Source of the DNA: DASSJT01 sp963715025
Lineage (GTDB): Bacteria > Actinomycetota > Actinomycetes > Actinomycetales > Dermatophilaceae
Direction of reading: 5' to 3'
Length of the DNA stretch: 64,000 nucleotides
NCBI GenBank assembly: GCA_963715025.1
Contig: CAVQQQ010000009.1
Location: 248,001-312,000 of the forward strand
Shown: piece after piece, positions 26,650 through 37,259 of the stretch
Position numbering within the stretch: position 1 is the first letter of the stretch
How the letters are laid out: each line of letters begins with the position of its first letter
Notes under the pieces: generated by a model
The model's input: the letters and a program-made list of their open reading frames with translations, nothing else
Databases searched by the model: none
Told to the model about the DNA's origin: nothing
Position numbers and translations under genes: made by a program

Positions 26650-27620
26650 TTGAGGGTCAAGGCCTTCCGCGTGGCGGCGTGTCGGGTGGGGCATAGGTGC
26701 CGGTTCCGGTTCGGGAGAGGTACCCGAGTCTGGTCCACTCGCCGAGCTGGTGAGCAGATTTCGGGTCTTGATGCCGAGCCGATGAGCGAGGTCGCTGCCG
26801 CGCCAGTCGCGGGCCGGGTCGGTGGCCATGATCGTCGTGACCTGCTCGCGGCGGGTCGGGCCGGCTGGTCGTGGGGTTGGGGAAGGCTTCTTTCGCGGGC
26901 CGGTCACCGGGGGAAGGCGAAGGGTGACCTCGATGGTCGCGATCGTGGTGGTGTGCTGCGGGCGGGTGGTGTCTCGTCCCAGGTAGTGGCGGTGGCGTTG
27001 TTGACCTTGCGGGTGCTGTACCGGGCGCGCCGCTCGGGCAGGGTGCCGGCGAGCACGGCCTGCTGTACCGGGCGCGCCGCTCGGGCAGGGTGCCGGCGAG
27101 CACGGCCCGCCCGATGACGCCGAGCAGGTCGAGCGGGTCCTGCTGGTCGTCGAAGACGATGCCGGCCGCCGCGGTGACCTGGTCGCGGGCCGCGTGCAGC
27201 GAGATGGCGAAGCTGGCCCGGTCCGGGTCGAGGTCGGGACTCGACTCGATGGCCTCGCCCATGACGATGCGCAGCAGCTGATAGACGGCGCCGGTGACCA
27301 GCAGGTCGGCCTCGATGATCCGCACCGGCAGCCCGTCCAGATCGGACCGGTAGGAGCCATCGGGCAGCTGAAGGACCGGCGGGGTGCGGGTCGACTTGGC
27401 GCGCACGAGCAGGCTCGCGCCGGTGCCGGCGACCTCGGTCAGGAACCCGGTCGCATCGAACGCGCGGTCGAGCAGGACCAGCATCCCCGGGCCGGGCAGC
27501 GGCAGCAGCTGCCAGGCGATGCCTGCCTCGTCCCGGTCGGTGCCGGAGCCGAGGGCGGCGCCGAGCAGGCCGCGGGTGCCGGTCTCCACCAGCGCCGGCA
27601 AAGAGCGAGCTGAATCTCTC
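26650..27620 (-). mobile_element. IS4-type transposase remnant
   Basis: On the minus strand the 5' part reads SLPALVETGTRGLLGAALG, then MLVLLDRAFDATGFL (the DDE strand with its second aspartate) and LPDGSYRSDLDGLPVRIIE. Later come LVTGAVYQLLRIV and the helical end LLGVIGRAVLAGTLPERRAR. The frame then breaks at a 47-bp tandem duplication and continues in another frame as IATIEVTLRLP and LAHRLGIKTRNLLT. The 5' third of the transposase is missing and I see no terminal inverted repeats. It is a non-functional relic of an IS4-family element. Confidence 0.75.
27014..27107. repeat. 47-bp perfect tandem duplication in IS4 remnant
   Basis: Positions 27014-27060 and 27061-27107 are identical 47-bp units starting TGCTGTACCGGGCGCGCCGC. 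The duplication shifts the transposase frame. Confidence 0.92.
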
Positions 27621-27639
27621 TCACGCGGCAACTGCCGAT

Positions 27640-28170
27640 CTCGTCACCGCGGCTTTCGACGAGACGCGGGCCCACTTGCCAGCCCCGCAGGAGCGCGCCC
27701 TGGGGCGGCTCTCCTGCGTCTTGACGCCGAGGGACCGGCCGCGCCACGCACGACGGCGACCGCGTTAGTGAGCGTTCTGGCGATGCTCGCGCGAGTGCAG
27801 CCCGTGCTCGTCGCGATCGACGATGTGCAGTGGCTCGATCGTGCGTCCGAGCGCGCACTTGCATTCGCCGTGCGGCGACTGCGGCAGCGGGTCGGACTCG
27901 TCGTGACACGCCGTGGCTTGGGTGACGACGAGCCTCCCCTCGCGTTGGCCCGTGCGGTGCCCGCGGATCAGCTGCAGCGAGTCGTTCTCGAGCCACTCGC
28001 ACTCGCCGCGCTTCACCAGATCGTCAGCAGCCGGCTCGGCTGGTCCTTCCCTCGCCCGCTGCTGACCCGGATCTCGGATGCGTCCGGCGGCAATCCGCTG
28101 TTTGCCCCGGAGATCGCGCAGGCGACAACCCGCGGGAAGGGCGAACCCGCGCTCGACGGGTCGGCTCGGC
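27640..28170 (+). pseudogene. Fragment of a LuxR/AAA-type ATPase regulator
   Basis: A plus-strand piece reads LVTAAFDETRAHLP, then after a frameshift GAALLRLDAEGP, VLVAIDDVQWLDRASERAL (Walker B of MalT/LuxR-type STAND ATPases), VRRLRQRVGLVV and ISDASGGNPLFAPEIA (sensor motif GGNP). Only the middle of the ATPase domain remains; there is no Walker A, tetratricopeptide region or HTH. It is flanked by an IS4 remnant on the left and an IS3 remnant on the right, which probably caused the truncation. It differs from the intact LuxR-type gene at 34-36.9 kb. Confidence 0.75.
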
Positions 28171-28259
28171 GACCGCGACCACGCCTGGGTAGCCGCTCAG
28201 GCGCTCCCACGAGCCGCAACCCGGCCAGCGTCGGCGGCGCCAGGAGCCGGGTCAGGCGC

Positions 28260-28925
28260 ACCCGCCTGCCGGGCGCCGCGGATCCCACGATCGCCGTGAG
28301 CCGGCCGACCTGGTCCCGGCCCACCTCGAGCCCGGCGCCTTGGGCCGCGTGATACAGCTTGCGGAACCCGTACACGCCCAGTTCTCCTCCCAGAGGGTCA
28401 CCAGCGCGTTCACCAGGTACGCCTCGGTCAGCGCCGCATCGGTCACGGGAGTGGCCTTGTGGGCGTAGTACGTGGACGGCGCGATCTTCATGCCGTGCCC
28501 GGACAGCACGGCACAGATCGGCTCGACGCCGAACCGCTCCCGGTGGGAGCGATGTACCCGACGATCACTTGAGTCGACGGTCGAGCTCCGCCTGTGCGAA
28601 AAACGGTCCGAGGCGGTCTTGAGGATCTCGTTCGCCCGCCTCCAGCTCGGCCACCCGACGCTTGAGCGCACGCACCTCCTCCGACTCCACCTGACGCGGC
28701 GAAGCCACCGAGCGCGAACCCGCGGCCTCCTCCTCGGCCTCGACCCAGTTCCGGATCGGGGCCTGGTTGACGTCCAGCAGCGCGCCGACCTGACGACGCG
28801 CCTCGAGCTTCGACTCCTCGCGCTCGGCGAGGCGGTCCTCGGACATCCGGACGGCCCGAGCGTGGGTCTCCGCGTCGAACTTCCTCGGTGCACCCATGAC
28901 AAGAGTCTCCCTTGCTAGATCAGCA
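28260..28925 (-). mobile_element. IS3-family insertion sequence remnant (OrfA plus partial OrfB)
   Basis: OrfA begins at ATG 28897 with MGAPRKFDAETHARAVRMSE, a helix-turn-helix and a Leu-zipper-like RALKRRVAELEAGE. OrfB follows in a shifted frame as FGVEPICAVLSGHGMKIAPS with TYYAH, then WACTGSASC/VYGFRKLYHAAQGAGLEV and DQVGRLTAIVG, and is lost before the DDE core. The left terminus is visible at about 28915-28925 (TGCTGATCTAGCAAGGGAGA on the minus strand, typical IS3 end). The right end is missing, so the element is dead. Confidence 0.8.
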
Positions 28926-29220
28926 CCCTCCGGGAAACTCAGGACGCTTCAGGCATCCTCCGAGCCGTCATGGCCTGGAGCCAGGCCGACCTGGCCCTGC
29001 TGGTGTCGACCGCACGCGGGTTCACCGCGAACCCGGTTGATGACCACACGTGGACACCCCGGCAGGTGTCAGTCCCCGGCCCGCACGCCAAGTGGCTGGA
29101 CGCCGCCGGCCGCCGCACCCTCATCGCGCGCCTCATCGACCTCGCGGGCGATGCGGGTTCGCCCTGCCGGGCTGGCATGCTTGGACACGGTTCTCCCCGA
29201 CTGGGCGAAGAGGAGCGTAG
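28926..29220. other. Spacer with unrecognised open frame
   Basis: A plus-strand frame starting MAWSQADLALLVSTARGF is protein-like for about 70 codons but matches no family I know and runs into the SNF2 gene start. I leave it unnamed. Confidence 0.35.
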
Positions 29221-32200
29221 GTGTTCGTTGTCCACGCCTGCTGGCTGCCGGGCCGGATGCATGGTGGCACTGCCGAGCCCGGCCGGGTCGGGATCTGGGG
29301 TGAAGACTCCTCCGCGCCGGCGGAGCTTCCACGCAAGCCGGGCCGCAGACCGCGAGTCCCGGCGCACCCGTTCGCCGCTGCGCACGAAGACCTCGTCGCC
29401 ATACTCCCTTCGGCCGTCCTGAAGGCAACAGCGTCGACCCTCACGCTCACTGTGCCGACCCGGGGCGGTGGGCCGATCGCCTCGCCGGAGCTGGTGCGGG
29501 ATCAGCTCGACGCTGCCACCGGAGAAGTGTCGTCCGGCCAGTGGCAGGTGCCCGCGCTCGAGTTCGACGCTGACCTCGCGCTAGCCGTGCTCGACCCGAA
29601 CACGGAGGACGCGGTGTGGGGCACGTCGATTACGCACCTGTCCGAGCTCAGCCGCTTCGCTGCGGATCTCGTCGCAAGGGGGCGGCTGCTGCCCGGTGTC
29701 GTCGTCGACGGGCCGCGAGCCGTATGGCGCCCGGTGCTCACCGCAGCGGACGCGGCCTGGGCACGCACGCTGGCCGTGTCCGCGCCGCCGCCACTGTTCG
29801 CGGCGGCCCCTGACACAGGCCTCGACCTCTGGGCCGAGGCCCTGGACTGCATGGTCGACGCGGCGGCGCGCGCTGCACTCGGCGGGTCCCGACTCACGCT
29901 CGGTCGTGCGGGTGATCCGGTCACGCGCGCCTGGCTGAGCGCGCTGACCGGTATCGAGCGGGTGTTCGCCGCCGACCCACCCGCGGTCGCCATGCTTTCC
30001 GAAGCGCTCGCACAGTGGCAGCGCGACGCCGTCGCCGGCCCGGTCCGAGCCTGCTTCCGGCTCGTCGAACCGGCCGACGGCGACGAGGAGTGGCAGGTGC
30101 GGTTCGGGCTGCAGGCCGCGGACGAGCCCAGCCTCGTCGTCGATGCCGAGGCAGTCTGGCGCTCGCGCGGCAAGCTTCCCGCGCTCGCCCGTCAGATCGT
30201 CGCGCCGCAGGAGACGTTCCTCGCCGAGCTGGGCAAGGCGGCCCGCCTGTACCCCGAGCTCGACCGGGCCCTACGCACGGCCCGGCCCTCGAACCTGGCG
30301 TTGGATACCGAGGGCGCCCACGGGTTCCTCAGCACGGCGGCTCCGACGCTGGGAGTGGCCGGGTTCGGCGTCCAGCTGCCGGGCTGGTGGACCAAGCCGT
30401 CCTCCCGGCTCGGGCTCCGGCTGACCGCATCGACGCCCGGCCAGCCGGGACGGGTCGACGGCGGAAACGCCCCGCTCGGCTTCGGTGCTGTCGCCGAGTT
30501 CCGCTACCACATCGCGGTCGGCGACCAGGGGTTGACCGCCGACGAGCTGGCCGAGCTGGCCGAGACTGAAGGCGCCGCTGGTGCGGCTGCGCGGCCAGTG
30601 GGTCGAGCTGGACGCACGCCGGCTAGCCGCCGGGCTCAAGCTGGTCGGGCGTCCCGAGCAGGCCACAGTGAGTCGAGCTGTTGCGTCTCGGCCTCGGCAT
30701 CGGCTCTGCCCCGGAGGGCCTGCCGGTCGAGGGCGTCGAGGCCGACGGCTGGCTCGGCGAGCTGCTGTCCGGGAGGGCCGAGCAGAGGCTCTCGGCGATC
30801 CAGACGCCGGAGTCGTTCTCCGGGCACGCTGCGTCCGTACCAGCCGCGGGGCCTGTCCTGGCTGGACTTCCTGGACCGCGCCGGGCTGGGCGGCGTCCTC
30901 GCCGACGACATGGGGCTGGGGAAGACCGTGCAGCTGCTCGCGCTGCTGGCGCACGACGCAGATGCTGGCCCGAGCTTGCTGGTGTGCCCGATGTCGCTGG
31001 TCGGCAACTGGCAGCGGGAGGCCGCCCGGTTCACCCCGCACCTGCGGGTGCACGTCCACCACGGCACGGAACGCGCCCGGGGCAAGCGGTTCACCGACGC
31101 GGTCGCCGCCGCCGACCTGGTCGTCACCACGTACGCGCTCGCCGCCCGCGACGCCGCCGACCTGCGCAAGATCTCGTGGCACCGGGTGGTCGTCGACGAG
31201 GCGCAGGCGATCAAGAACGCCGCTACCCGGCAGGCCACCGCCGTCCGCTCGCTGCCGGCCGGCTACCGGGTCGCGGTCACCGGCACGCCGGTCGAGAACC
31301 GCCTCGCCGACCTGTGGTCGATCATGGAGTTCGCCAACCCCGGCCTGCTCGGGCCGGCCGCCGCGTTCAAGAAGCGGTACGCCGAGCCGATCGAGCGGCA
31401 CGGCGACGACGACGCGGCCGAGCGGCTGCGCCGGATCACCGGCCCGTTCGTCCTGCGCCGGGTCAAGACCGACACGTCGATCATCGCCGACCTGCCCGAC
31501 AAGCTGGAGATGGAGGTGGTCTGCAACCTCACCGCGGAGCAGGCCTCGCTCTACCAGGCGGTGGTCGACGACATGCTGGAGCGGATCGAAGCGACAGCGA
31601 CGGCATCGAGCGGCGCGGCCTCGTGCTGGCCACCATGACCAAGCTCAAGCAGGTCTGCAACCACCCGGCGCAGTTGCTGCGCGACGGCTCGCCGCCTGGC
31701 CGGGCGCTCGGGCAAGCTGGCGCGGCTCGAGGAGATCCTCGACGAGGTGCTCGCGGCGGGCGAGAAGGCGCTGCTGTTCACGCAGTACGCGGAGTTCGGC
31801 GCGCTGCTGCGCGGGCACCTGGCCGGCGCGGTTCGGCCGCGAGGTGCTGTTCCTGCACGGCGGCGTCGCGAAGGCCGACCGCGACGAGATGGTCGCTCGC
31901 TTCCAGGCCGACGACGCCGCGTCGCCACCCATCTTCGTGCTGTCGCTGAAGGCCGGCGGCACCGGGCTGACCCTGACCGCGGCCAACCACGTCGTCCACG
32001 TCGACCGCTGGTGGAACCCGGCCGTCGAGGACCAGGCCACCGACCGGGCGTTCCGGATCGGGCAGCGTCGCGACGGTGCAGGTGCGCAAGTTCGTCTGCG
32101 CCGGCACGGTCGAGGAGAAGATCGCGGCGATGATCCGCGACAAGCGCGGGCTGGCGGCCCGCATCGTCGGCACCGGCGAGCAGTGGCTCACCGAGCTGTC

Positions 32201-32257
32201 CACGCGGCCAGCTCGCGCGAGCTGTTCCGGCTCGAGGCCGGAGCGGTCGTCGAATGA
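29221..32257 (+). pseudogene. SNF2-family DEAD/DEAH helicase with about eight frameshifts
   Basis: GTG 29221 starts FVVHACWLPGRM and GIWGEDS, the usual start of actinobacterial SNF2 proteins partnered with SWIM proteins. The ATPase core is recognisable over changing frames: GGVLADDMGLGKTVQLLALL (Walker A, ~30900), VVVDEAQAIKNA (DEAQ box, ~31193), VTGTPVENRLADLWSI, then LLFTQYAEFGALL, FLHGGVAKADRDEM, LSLKAGGTGLTLT and DRAFRIGQR (~32041). Frameshifts fall near 30570, 30673, 30822, 31600, 31692, 31829, 32070 and 32205. The intact protein would have about 1,000 residues and act with the SWIM protein that overlaps its stop. Eight shifts in 3 kb mean no working product. Confidence 0.85.
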
Positions 32258-33107
32258 CGGAGCATCGCTGGTATCCGCCGTCGCGGCCGCGGGCCGTCGC
32301 GAACGGACTCAGGGCGCGCAGCAGCCGTGGCGCAATCGGCGACTCCTGGTGGTCGCGCCGGTTCCTGGACGTGCTGGAGTCATTCGCGATGGGCAACCGG
32401 CTCACGCGGGGCCGGACGTACGCGCGCAAGGGGCAGGTCACATCGCTCGACGTGGTGCCCGGCGAGGTGCGTGCGACCGTGCAGGGTTCGCGGGCGAAGC
32501 CCGTACCGGGTGACGATCGGCCTCGCGGCCTTTCCTGAGATCGTGTGGGCCAAGGCCGAGATCGCGCTGTCCGAGCAGGCGCTGCTCCAGTGCCAAGCTG
32601 CTCGCCGGCGAAGTGCCGCCCGAGCTCGAGGACCTATTCGCGGACGCTGGCGCCCCACTGTTCCCGCGCACCGTCAACGAGCTGGACCAGCGCTGCACCT
32701 GCCCGGACTGGGAGGTCCCCTGCAAGCACCTCGCCGCCACGTTCTACTTGCTCGCCGAGGCGTTCGACGACGACCCGTTCCTGATTCTGCGTTGGCGCGG
32801 GCGGGATCGGGATGCACTCCTGAGCCGGCTCCGCGAGCTGCGAGCCGACGCCCCCGCCGAGGAGTCCGACGAGGCCGCGCCGGCAGCGGCGGGCAGTTCG
32901 CTCGCGCTGGCCGGCCTGACCCAGCCGACCTGCCAACCGGAGCGCTTCTGGCTGCCTCCGGCTCCATTGCCAGCCCGCCCGGGCACACTGGACGTCGAGG
33001 GGGACCTGCTGCTGCGGCAGCTGCCGACGCCGGGCACGATTCTGGGCGGCGCTACGTTCGTCGCGAAACTGCGTACCGCGTATCGGCGATTCGGGGGTAC
33101 GTCGTAG
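32254..33107 (+). pseudogene. SWIM zinc-finger protein with two frameshifts
   Basis: The ATG overlaps the SNF2 stop (ATGA). It reads MTEHRWYPPSRPRAVANGLR, WWSRRFLDVLESFAMGNRL and GRTYARKGQVTSLDV, then shifts frame near 32505 and again near 32590. The zinc finger is intact in the last frame: CTCPDWEVPCKHLAA, the CxCx(n)CxH SWIM pattern. The C-terminal half (LAEAFDDDPFLILRWRGRDR, then DLLLRQLPTPG) is open to the stop. SNF2-SWIM pairs are common in actinobacteria and probably remodel DNA or protein-DNA complexes. This copy has decayed with its partner. Confidence 0.8.
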
Positions 33108-33299
33108 CGGTGGCGTGTCAGGACATCCAGGCGCGGGTACGCCGCGTCGTCGAGCGGACCATCCCCCCAACGGGATGGGCGAACTGATACTCAGCGCTCC
33201 ACCCAGACGTCGGGTGCCGCCTGGTCCGACAGCCACACCGCGGACGAGGACCGCCCGCTCAAACACTCGTCGAGCCGACAGGTTCGGCATGTCCCCGCA

Positions 33300-33597
33300 G
33301 ATCCGAACCTCGTCGCCACCCTCCGGGCCCACCTCGACCAGTTCGAGTGCAGCCCCGGCGGTCGCCTCTTCGTCAGTCGCTTGGGGATTGCCGGGCGGCC
33401 GTTGCCTCGGCCGTTCTCAAAGCCGCTGCCATGGGCACTGCGTACCGCGTCTGGAAGCTCGCTCGCGAGCAGGCGCTGACCCCGCAGGAGGGGGCTTCGC
33501 CGTTGGCGTCGCGGCCGTACGACCTCCGGCACGCGGCCGCGTCACTGTGGTTGAACGCAGGCGTCCCCGTCACCGTCGGACTTAGCCGGAAAGCGGC
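33300..33597 (+). pseudogene. Tyrosine recombinase C-terminal fragment
   Basis: The fragment shows LVATLRAHLDQF, then GGRLFVSR, and after a frameshift YRVWKLAREQALTP and RPYDLRHAAASLWLNAGVPV. The RPYDLRHAA block is the HxLRH-like box of a subgroup of actinobacterial phage integrases, where the first position is Y-D rather than H-E. The final GH and Tyr boxes are absent; the frame runs into unrelated codons and stops at 33600. It lies about 50 bp from the tRNA-Tyr copy at 33649, as expected for the integrase end of an element. Confidence 0.75.
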
Positions 33598-33600
33598 ATG

Positions 33601-33639
33601 AGGCCCCCCGACGGGCGTTTGCGCAGGTCAGGGGCCCTT
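33601..33639. terminator. Hairpin beside tRNA-Tyr 3' repeat at 33.65 kb
   Basis: AGGCCCC pairs with GGGGCCCT across a loop. Positions 33614-33641 are identical over 28 bp to 53931-53958, which includes the terminator arm next to the intact tRNA, linking the two elements. Confidence 0.65.
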
Positions 33640-33648
33640 TGCGCACTG

Positions 33649-33700
33649 GGTGGGCAAGTGGAGGATTCGAACCTTCCGTAGCTTTGGCGACGGATTTACG
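33649..33700 (-). repeat. tRNA-Tyr 3'-end copy (att-like site B, diverged)
   Basis: This copy shares the T-arm block AGGATTCGAACCTTC and CGACGGATTTAC with the tRNA but has several substitutions and inserted bases. It is followed at 33750 by the arm-like repeat. Confidence 0.75.
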
Positions 33701-34047
33701 GCCCGACGCCGCCAAGCCGCTCACCTGCACAGACTCCCCTCCACGCCTGACTTCGCCACGGTTTCTGCACAGATGCTCGACGCCACCCAGCTCCGGCTGG
33801 GTCCGGTCGGACCCCGACTGCGTAGATACCGGCGGCATCGCCGCTGCCGGCTCCAACACCGGGTTTGAGAACCGCCTCCCCGACTGCCTGGGTGCTGACC
33901 GCCGCATGCTCCACGCGTACATCGACCATTGCCCTGAGATCATTGGACTGGGTGACGCGGGAACCACGCTTGCGCACACCGCCCCGCTCGGCACGGACGA
34001 AGGCTGTCCTGCTGGACTCTGGCGCTGGCCTGGAGGAGGCTTTGAGG
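33701..34047. other. Arm-like repeat and spacer before LuxR gene
   Basis: Positions 33750-33790 carry the arm-like dispersed repeat (ACTTCGCCACGG, then TGCACAGATGCTCGAC). The rest contains no gene I can support; the open frame that reaches 33865 is upstream extension of the LuxR-type gene. Confidence 0.5.
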
Positions 34048-36876
34048 GTGTCCACGGCGGACGGGCTCGTAGGGCGAGATGCCGAGTTCGCGGTGGCGGT
34101 GGCCGCAGTCCGCGAGCTCAGCGAGGGGCGGGCGTCGGTGCTCGCAATCGAGGGGGAAGCTGGCATCGGCAAGACCCGCCTGGTGCAGAGCATCGTCGAT
34201 GATGCGCGTTCTCGTGACGTGACCGTTTTCGCCGGCCACGCTCATCCGTTCGAGCGCACCCGACCGTTCGGTGTGATCGCAGGAGCGCTGGATCTGAGCC
34301 GGCGGTCAGCGGACCCGCGTAGGGCCGCGATCGGCGCACAGCTGGCTGGTCAGGGCGGTGCGGCCACGGCGCCGGCCGGTGGCGGCATCCAGTACCAGGT
34401 CGTCGAGGAGATCGTGGACCTGGTGGAGACCTCATGCATGGAGCGCCCGGTGCTGCTGGTGGCCGAAGACATTCACTGGGCGGACAGCGCAAGTCTGCTG
34501 GCGATCTTGTCGGTGTCACGGCAGCTGCCACTCTCGGCTTTGCTCGTCGTGGTGACAGCTCGGCCGTCGCCGCAGTCTGACGAGGTCGTCCGGCTGTTCG
34601 ATGACCTCGCAGCCGTAGGCGCGCGCACCCTTCAGCTCCAGCCGCTCAAGTCCGACGACGTGGCCGCGCTTGCTGGTCAGGTGCTCGGGGCGTCTCCGGG
34701 TCCCGCCCTGACCGCCATGCTGGCCAAGGCCGGCGGGAACCCGCTATGGGTCGTGGCCATCCTGAGATCGCTGGCCGATGAGGGAATGCTGCGCCGCACG
34801 GGTGACCGCGTCGAGGCGACAACCTCGGAGCTGCCCTCCTCGCTCAGTGACCTGGTGATACGCCGCCTCCGGCCTCTACCCGCTCCAACGCTGAAGCTGC
34901 TGGAGATCACTGCGGTCCTCGGCGATGCCGTGTCCCTGCGCGATGTGGCCGCTGTCGTGCAACGGCCGCCGACCGAGGTTGTCGGGCAGCTTGAAGACGC
35001 CTTCGACGCACAGCTTCTGGACGAGGCTGACGGTCGAGTCGTGTTTCGGCACCAGCTCGTCCACGACGCCATCTATCACCACATTCCGGGACCCGCCCGC
35101 CGCCTTCTGCACCGTGAGGCCGCAGCCGCGCTGGTCGCCGCGGGCGCGGATCGACTGGACGTGGCGGATCATCTGATGCTCGGAACGGAGCGGGGTGACG
35201 AGCAGGCGGTCGCATGGTTGCGGGAGGCCGCCCGTGAGGCGGCCGGGCAGGCGCCGCTGGTCACCCTCGAGCTCCTTCAGCGCGCCGAGGCGTTGCTGCC
35301 GGACGGTCATCCCGACGCGGACCTCGTGTCGGCGGAGGTGGTCCAGGCGCTGCTGCGCTCCGGAAAGGCGGCCGAGGCGTCAGCCCGCGCGGAAACCGAT
35401 CTCGCGCGGCGGCATACCGCCGAGGTGGACACACCATTGCGTCTTGCTCTCGTTGGCGCGCTTGCGCTCCAGAACCGCGCCGCCGAGCTCATCAACGTCG
35501 TGCAGGCCAGCCTCGCCGACTCAACGCGGCTTGGGCCCTCCTATCAGGTGCCGATGCTGGCCCAGCAGAGTTGGGCCTTGACGTACTCAGGCGACCATCG
35601 CGCAGGCGAATCGGTCGCCAGCCAGGCGCTCGTCATCGCCGAGCAGGCCGGCGATGCGGCGATGACGGTGTGGGCCCTGACGGCGCTGCTGGTGGCGGTG
35701 GGACGACAGGGCCGCTACGGCGAGGCGCTGGTCCATGCCCGGCGAGCCGCCGCGCTGGCCGCTGACTCCCACGACGCGCGGTCTCTACCGCTGCAGCCCA
35801 AGCTCTTCCTCGGCCTTGCGCTGTTCGACTGCGACCTTGTCGGTGAGGCGAGAGCGGCATACCGGGAGGCCCTCGACGACGAGTTCGGCTCTGGGTGGTG
35901 GCTCTCCGACACGCTCATGGCCGACGCGCAGGCGTGCTTTGCCATCGGGGAGTGGGAGGATGCGGTTCCCGGTCTGATTGCCGCTGGCCAGGCCGCGCAG
36001 GAGAAGGACCACCCGCTTCTGCTGTCACAGTCGATCGCGTTCCGAACGATCATCGCCACAGCCACGGGAGATCTCCACGGCGCGACAGAACTGGCCGCGG
36101 GGATCGCCGGCCATCTCGAGGGCGACCAGCTGAGCTACAACGCGGGAGTCCTCGCGTTCGCGGTGGCGGGGGTGAAGGCGGCCGAAGGCGACCAGCAGGG
36201 CGCATATGACCTGTTGCTGCGGTGCTGGCGGTTCGAGGCCGAACGGGAGGACCGCTTCTACCACCGTTATCTCGCCCCCGATCTAGTGCGCCTGGCCCTG
36301 GCGCTGGGTCATCGTGATGTCGCTGCCGAGGTGGCCAGCGACGTCACGGCGGGAATCTCCCTGGCACCGGAGGTGCCGACGATTCGCAGCCTGGCGCTGC
36401 GTTGCCGGGGATTGGTCGACAGCGACGTCGAATCAGTGATCGAGGCGGTCGCGCTCGCCGGCCGAACGCCCCTCATGATCGATCACACCGGCGCCTGCGA
36501 GGACGCAGCGACGCTGCTGGCGAAGCGCGGGCGGCGCGACGAGGCAGCGGCGCTGCTGGCTGAGGCACTGGAGCGCTACGAGCGGGCCGGCGCCGATGCA
36601 TGGGCCGGCCGGGTCCGAGCGCAGTTGCGGACGCTCGGCGTCCGGCGCGGCTCGCGCGGACCGAGGCACCGGGCGGCGAACGGCTGGGAGAGCCTCACCG
36701 CGACCGAGCGGGCGGTGTCACTCCTCGTGGCCGAGGGGCTGACGAACGGTGCCGTGGCCAGGCGGCTCTACATCTCGCCGCACACCGTGAACACCCACCT
36801 CCGACACGTGTTCGCCAAGTTGGACGTATCGAACCGGGTTGCGCTCGGCGCCGTGGTGCATCACTCGATCGAGTGA
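34048..36876 (+). CDS. LuxR-family transcriptional regulator with STAND ATPase and TPR region
   Basis: I choose GTG 34048 because GGAGGAGG lies eight bases before it, although the frame is open to 33865. The 942-residue protein starts STADGLVGRDAEF and has Walker A IEGEAGIGKTRLV (~30-42) and Walker B VLLVAEDIHWADSASL. A long helical repeat region follows (residues ~400-820). The C-terminal LuxR HTH reads LTATERAVSLLVAEGLTNGA and VARRLYISPHTVNTHLRHVF. It belongs to the MalT/LAL group of activators that count ligands with a STAND switch. It is intact and followed after ~100 bp by two small genes that could be its targets. The signal is unknown. Confidence 0.93.
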   Translation: MSTADGLVGRDAEFAVAVAAVRELSEGRASVLAIEGEAGIGKTRLVQSIVDDARSRDVTVFAGHAHPFERTRPFGVIAGALDLSRRSADPRRAAIGAQLAGQGGAATAPAGGGIQYQVVEEIVDLVETSCMERPVLLVAEDIHWADSASLLAILSVSRQLPLSALLVVVTARPSPQSDEVVRLFDDLAAVGARTLQLQPLKSDDVAALAGQVLGASPGPALTAMLAKAGGNPLWVVAILRSLADEGMLRRTGDRVEATTSELPSSLSDLVIRRLRPLPAPTLKLLEITAVLGDAVSLRDVAAVVQRPPTEVVGQLEDAFDAQLLDEADGRVVFRHQLVHDAIYHHIPGPARRLLHREAAAALVAAGADRLDVADHLMLGTERGDEQAVAWLREAAREAAGQAPLVTLELLQRAEALLPDGHPDADLVSAEVVQALLRSGKAAEASARAETDLARRHTAEVDTPLRLALVGALALQNRAAELINVVQASLADSTRLGPSYQVPMLAQQSWALTYSGDHRAGESVASQALVIAEQAGDAAMTVWALTALLVAVGRQGRYGEALVHARRAAALAADSHDARSLPLQPKLFLGLALFDCDLVGEARAAYREALDDEFGSGWWLSDTLMADAQACFAIGEWEDAVPGLIAAGQAAQEKDHPLLLSQSIAFRTIIATATGDLHGATELAAGIAGHLEGDQLSYNAGVLAFAVAGVKAAEGDQQGAYDLLLRCWRFEAEREDRFYHRYLAPDLVRLALALGHRDVAAEVASDVTAGISLAPEVPTIRSLALRCRGLVDSDVESVIEAVALAGRTPLMIDHTGACEDAATLLAKRGRRDEAAALLAEALERYERAGADAWAGRVRAQLRTLGVRRGSRGPRHRAANGWESLTATERAVSLLVAEGLTNGAVARRLYISPHTVNTHLRHVFAKLDVSNRVALGAVVHHSIE

Positions 36877-36979
36877 TGTCTTCGCCCGCGGCTGCGCGCA
36901 CGATCGATCGCATGCAGCAACCGTTGCGGGCAGCACCCTTGCGGAGTCCGCTACGGCCATCCCGAACGGAGGAATCCAG

Positions 36980-37243
36980 ATGCCAAGATTCGTTATCACC
37001 CACGACGTCCACGATGTCGACCGCTGGCTGGCGGGCAAGGCCGAGCGCGCTGCCGCCCTGCCTGGCGCCACGAACACCACTGACCTTGTCGCGTTGGACG
37101 GCAGCAAGCACGCCGCTGTCGCGTTCGACTTCGCAGACCCGGACGCCCTGAAGGCGATGCTGTCATCGTTGCCCCCCGAGGTGGCCGCGCAGGCGGAGTC
37201 ACACGGCGTCAAGATGCCGATGACCGTCTACGTCGAGGCGTAG
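36980..37243 (+). CDS. Small hypothetical protein, possible ferredoxin-like fold
   Basis: ATG 36980 follows GGAGGAATCCAG. The 87-residue product MPRFVITHDVHDVDRWLAGK has alternating strand-helix character (FVITHDV, then DVDRWLAGKAERAA, VAFDFADPDALKAML) reminiscent of the dimeric alpha/beta-barrel group, but no named family is certain. It has no membrane segment. It lies between the LuxR-type regulator and a SnoaL-like gene, 16 bp before the latter, and is probably co-transcribed with it. A longer frame from 36839 overlaps the LuxR gene and is unlikely. Confidence 0.75.
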   Translation: MPRFVITHDVHDVDRWLAGKAERAAALPGATNTTDLVALDGSKHAAVAFDFADPDALKAMLSSLPPEVAAQAESHGVKMPMTVYVEA

Positions 37244-37259
37244 GCGGAAAGGACCTCCA

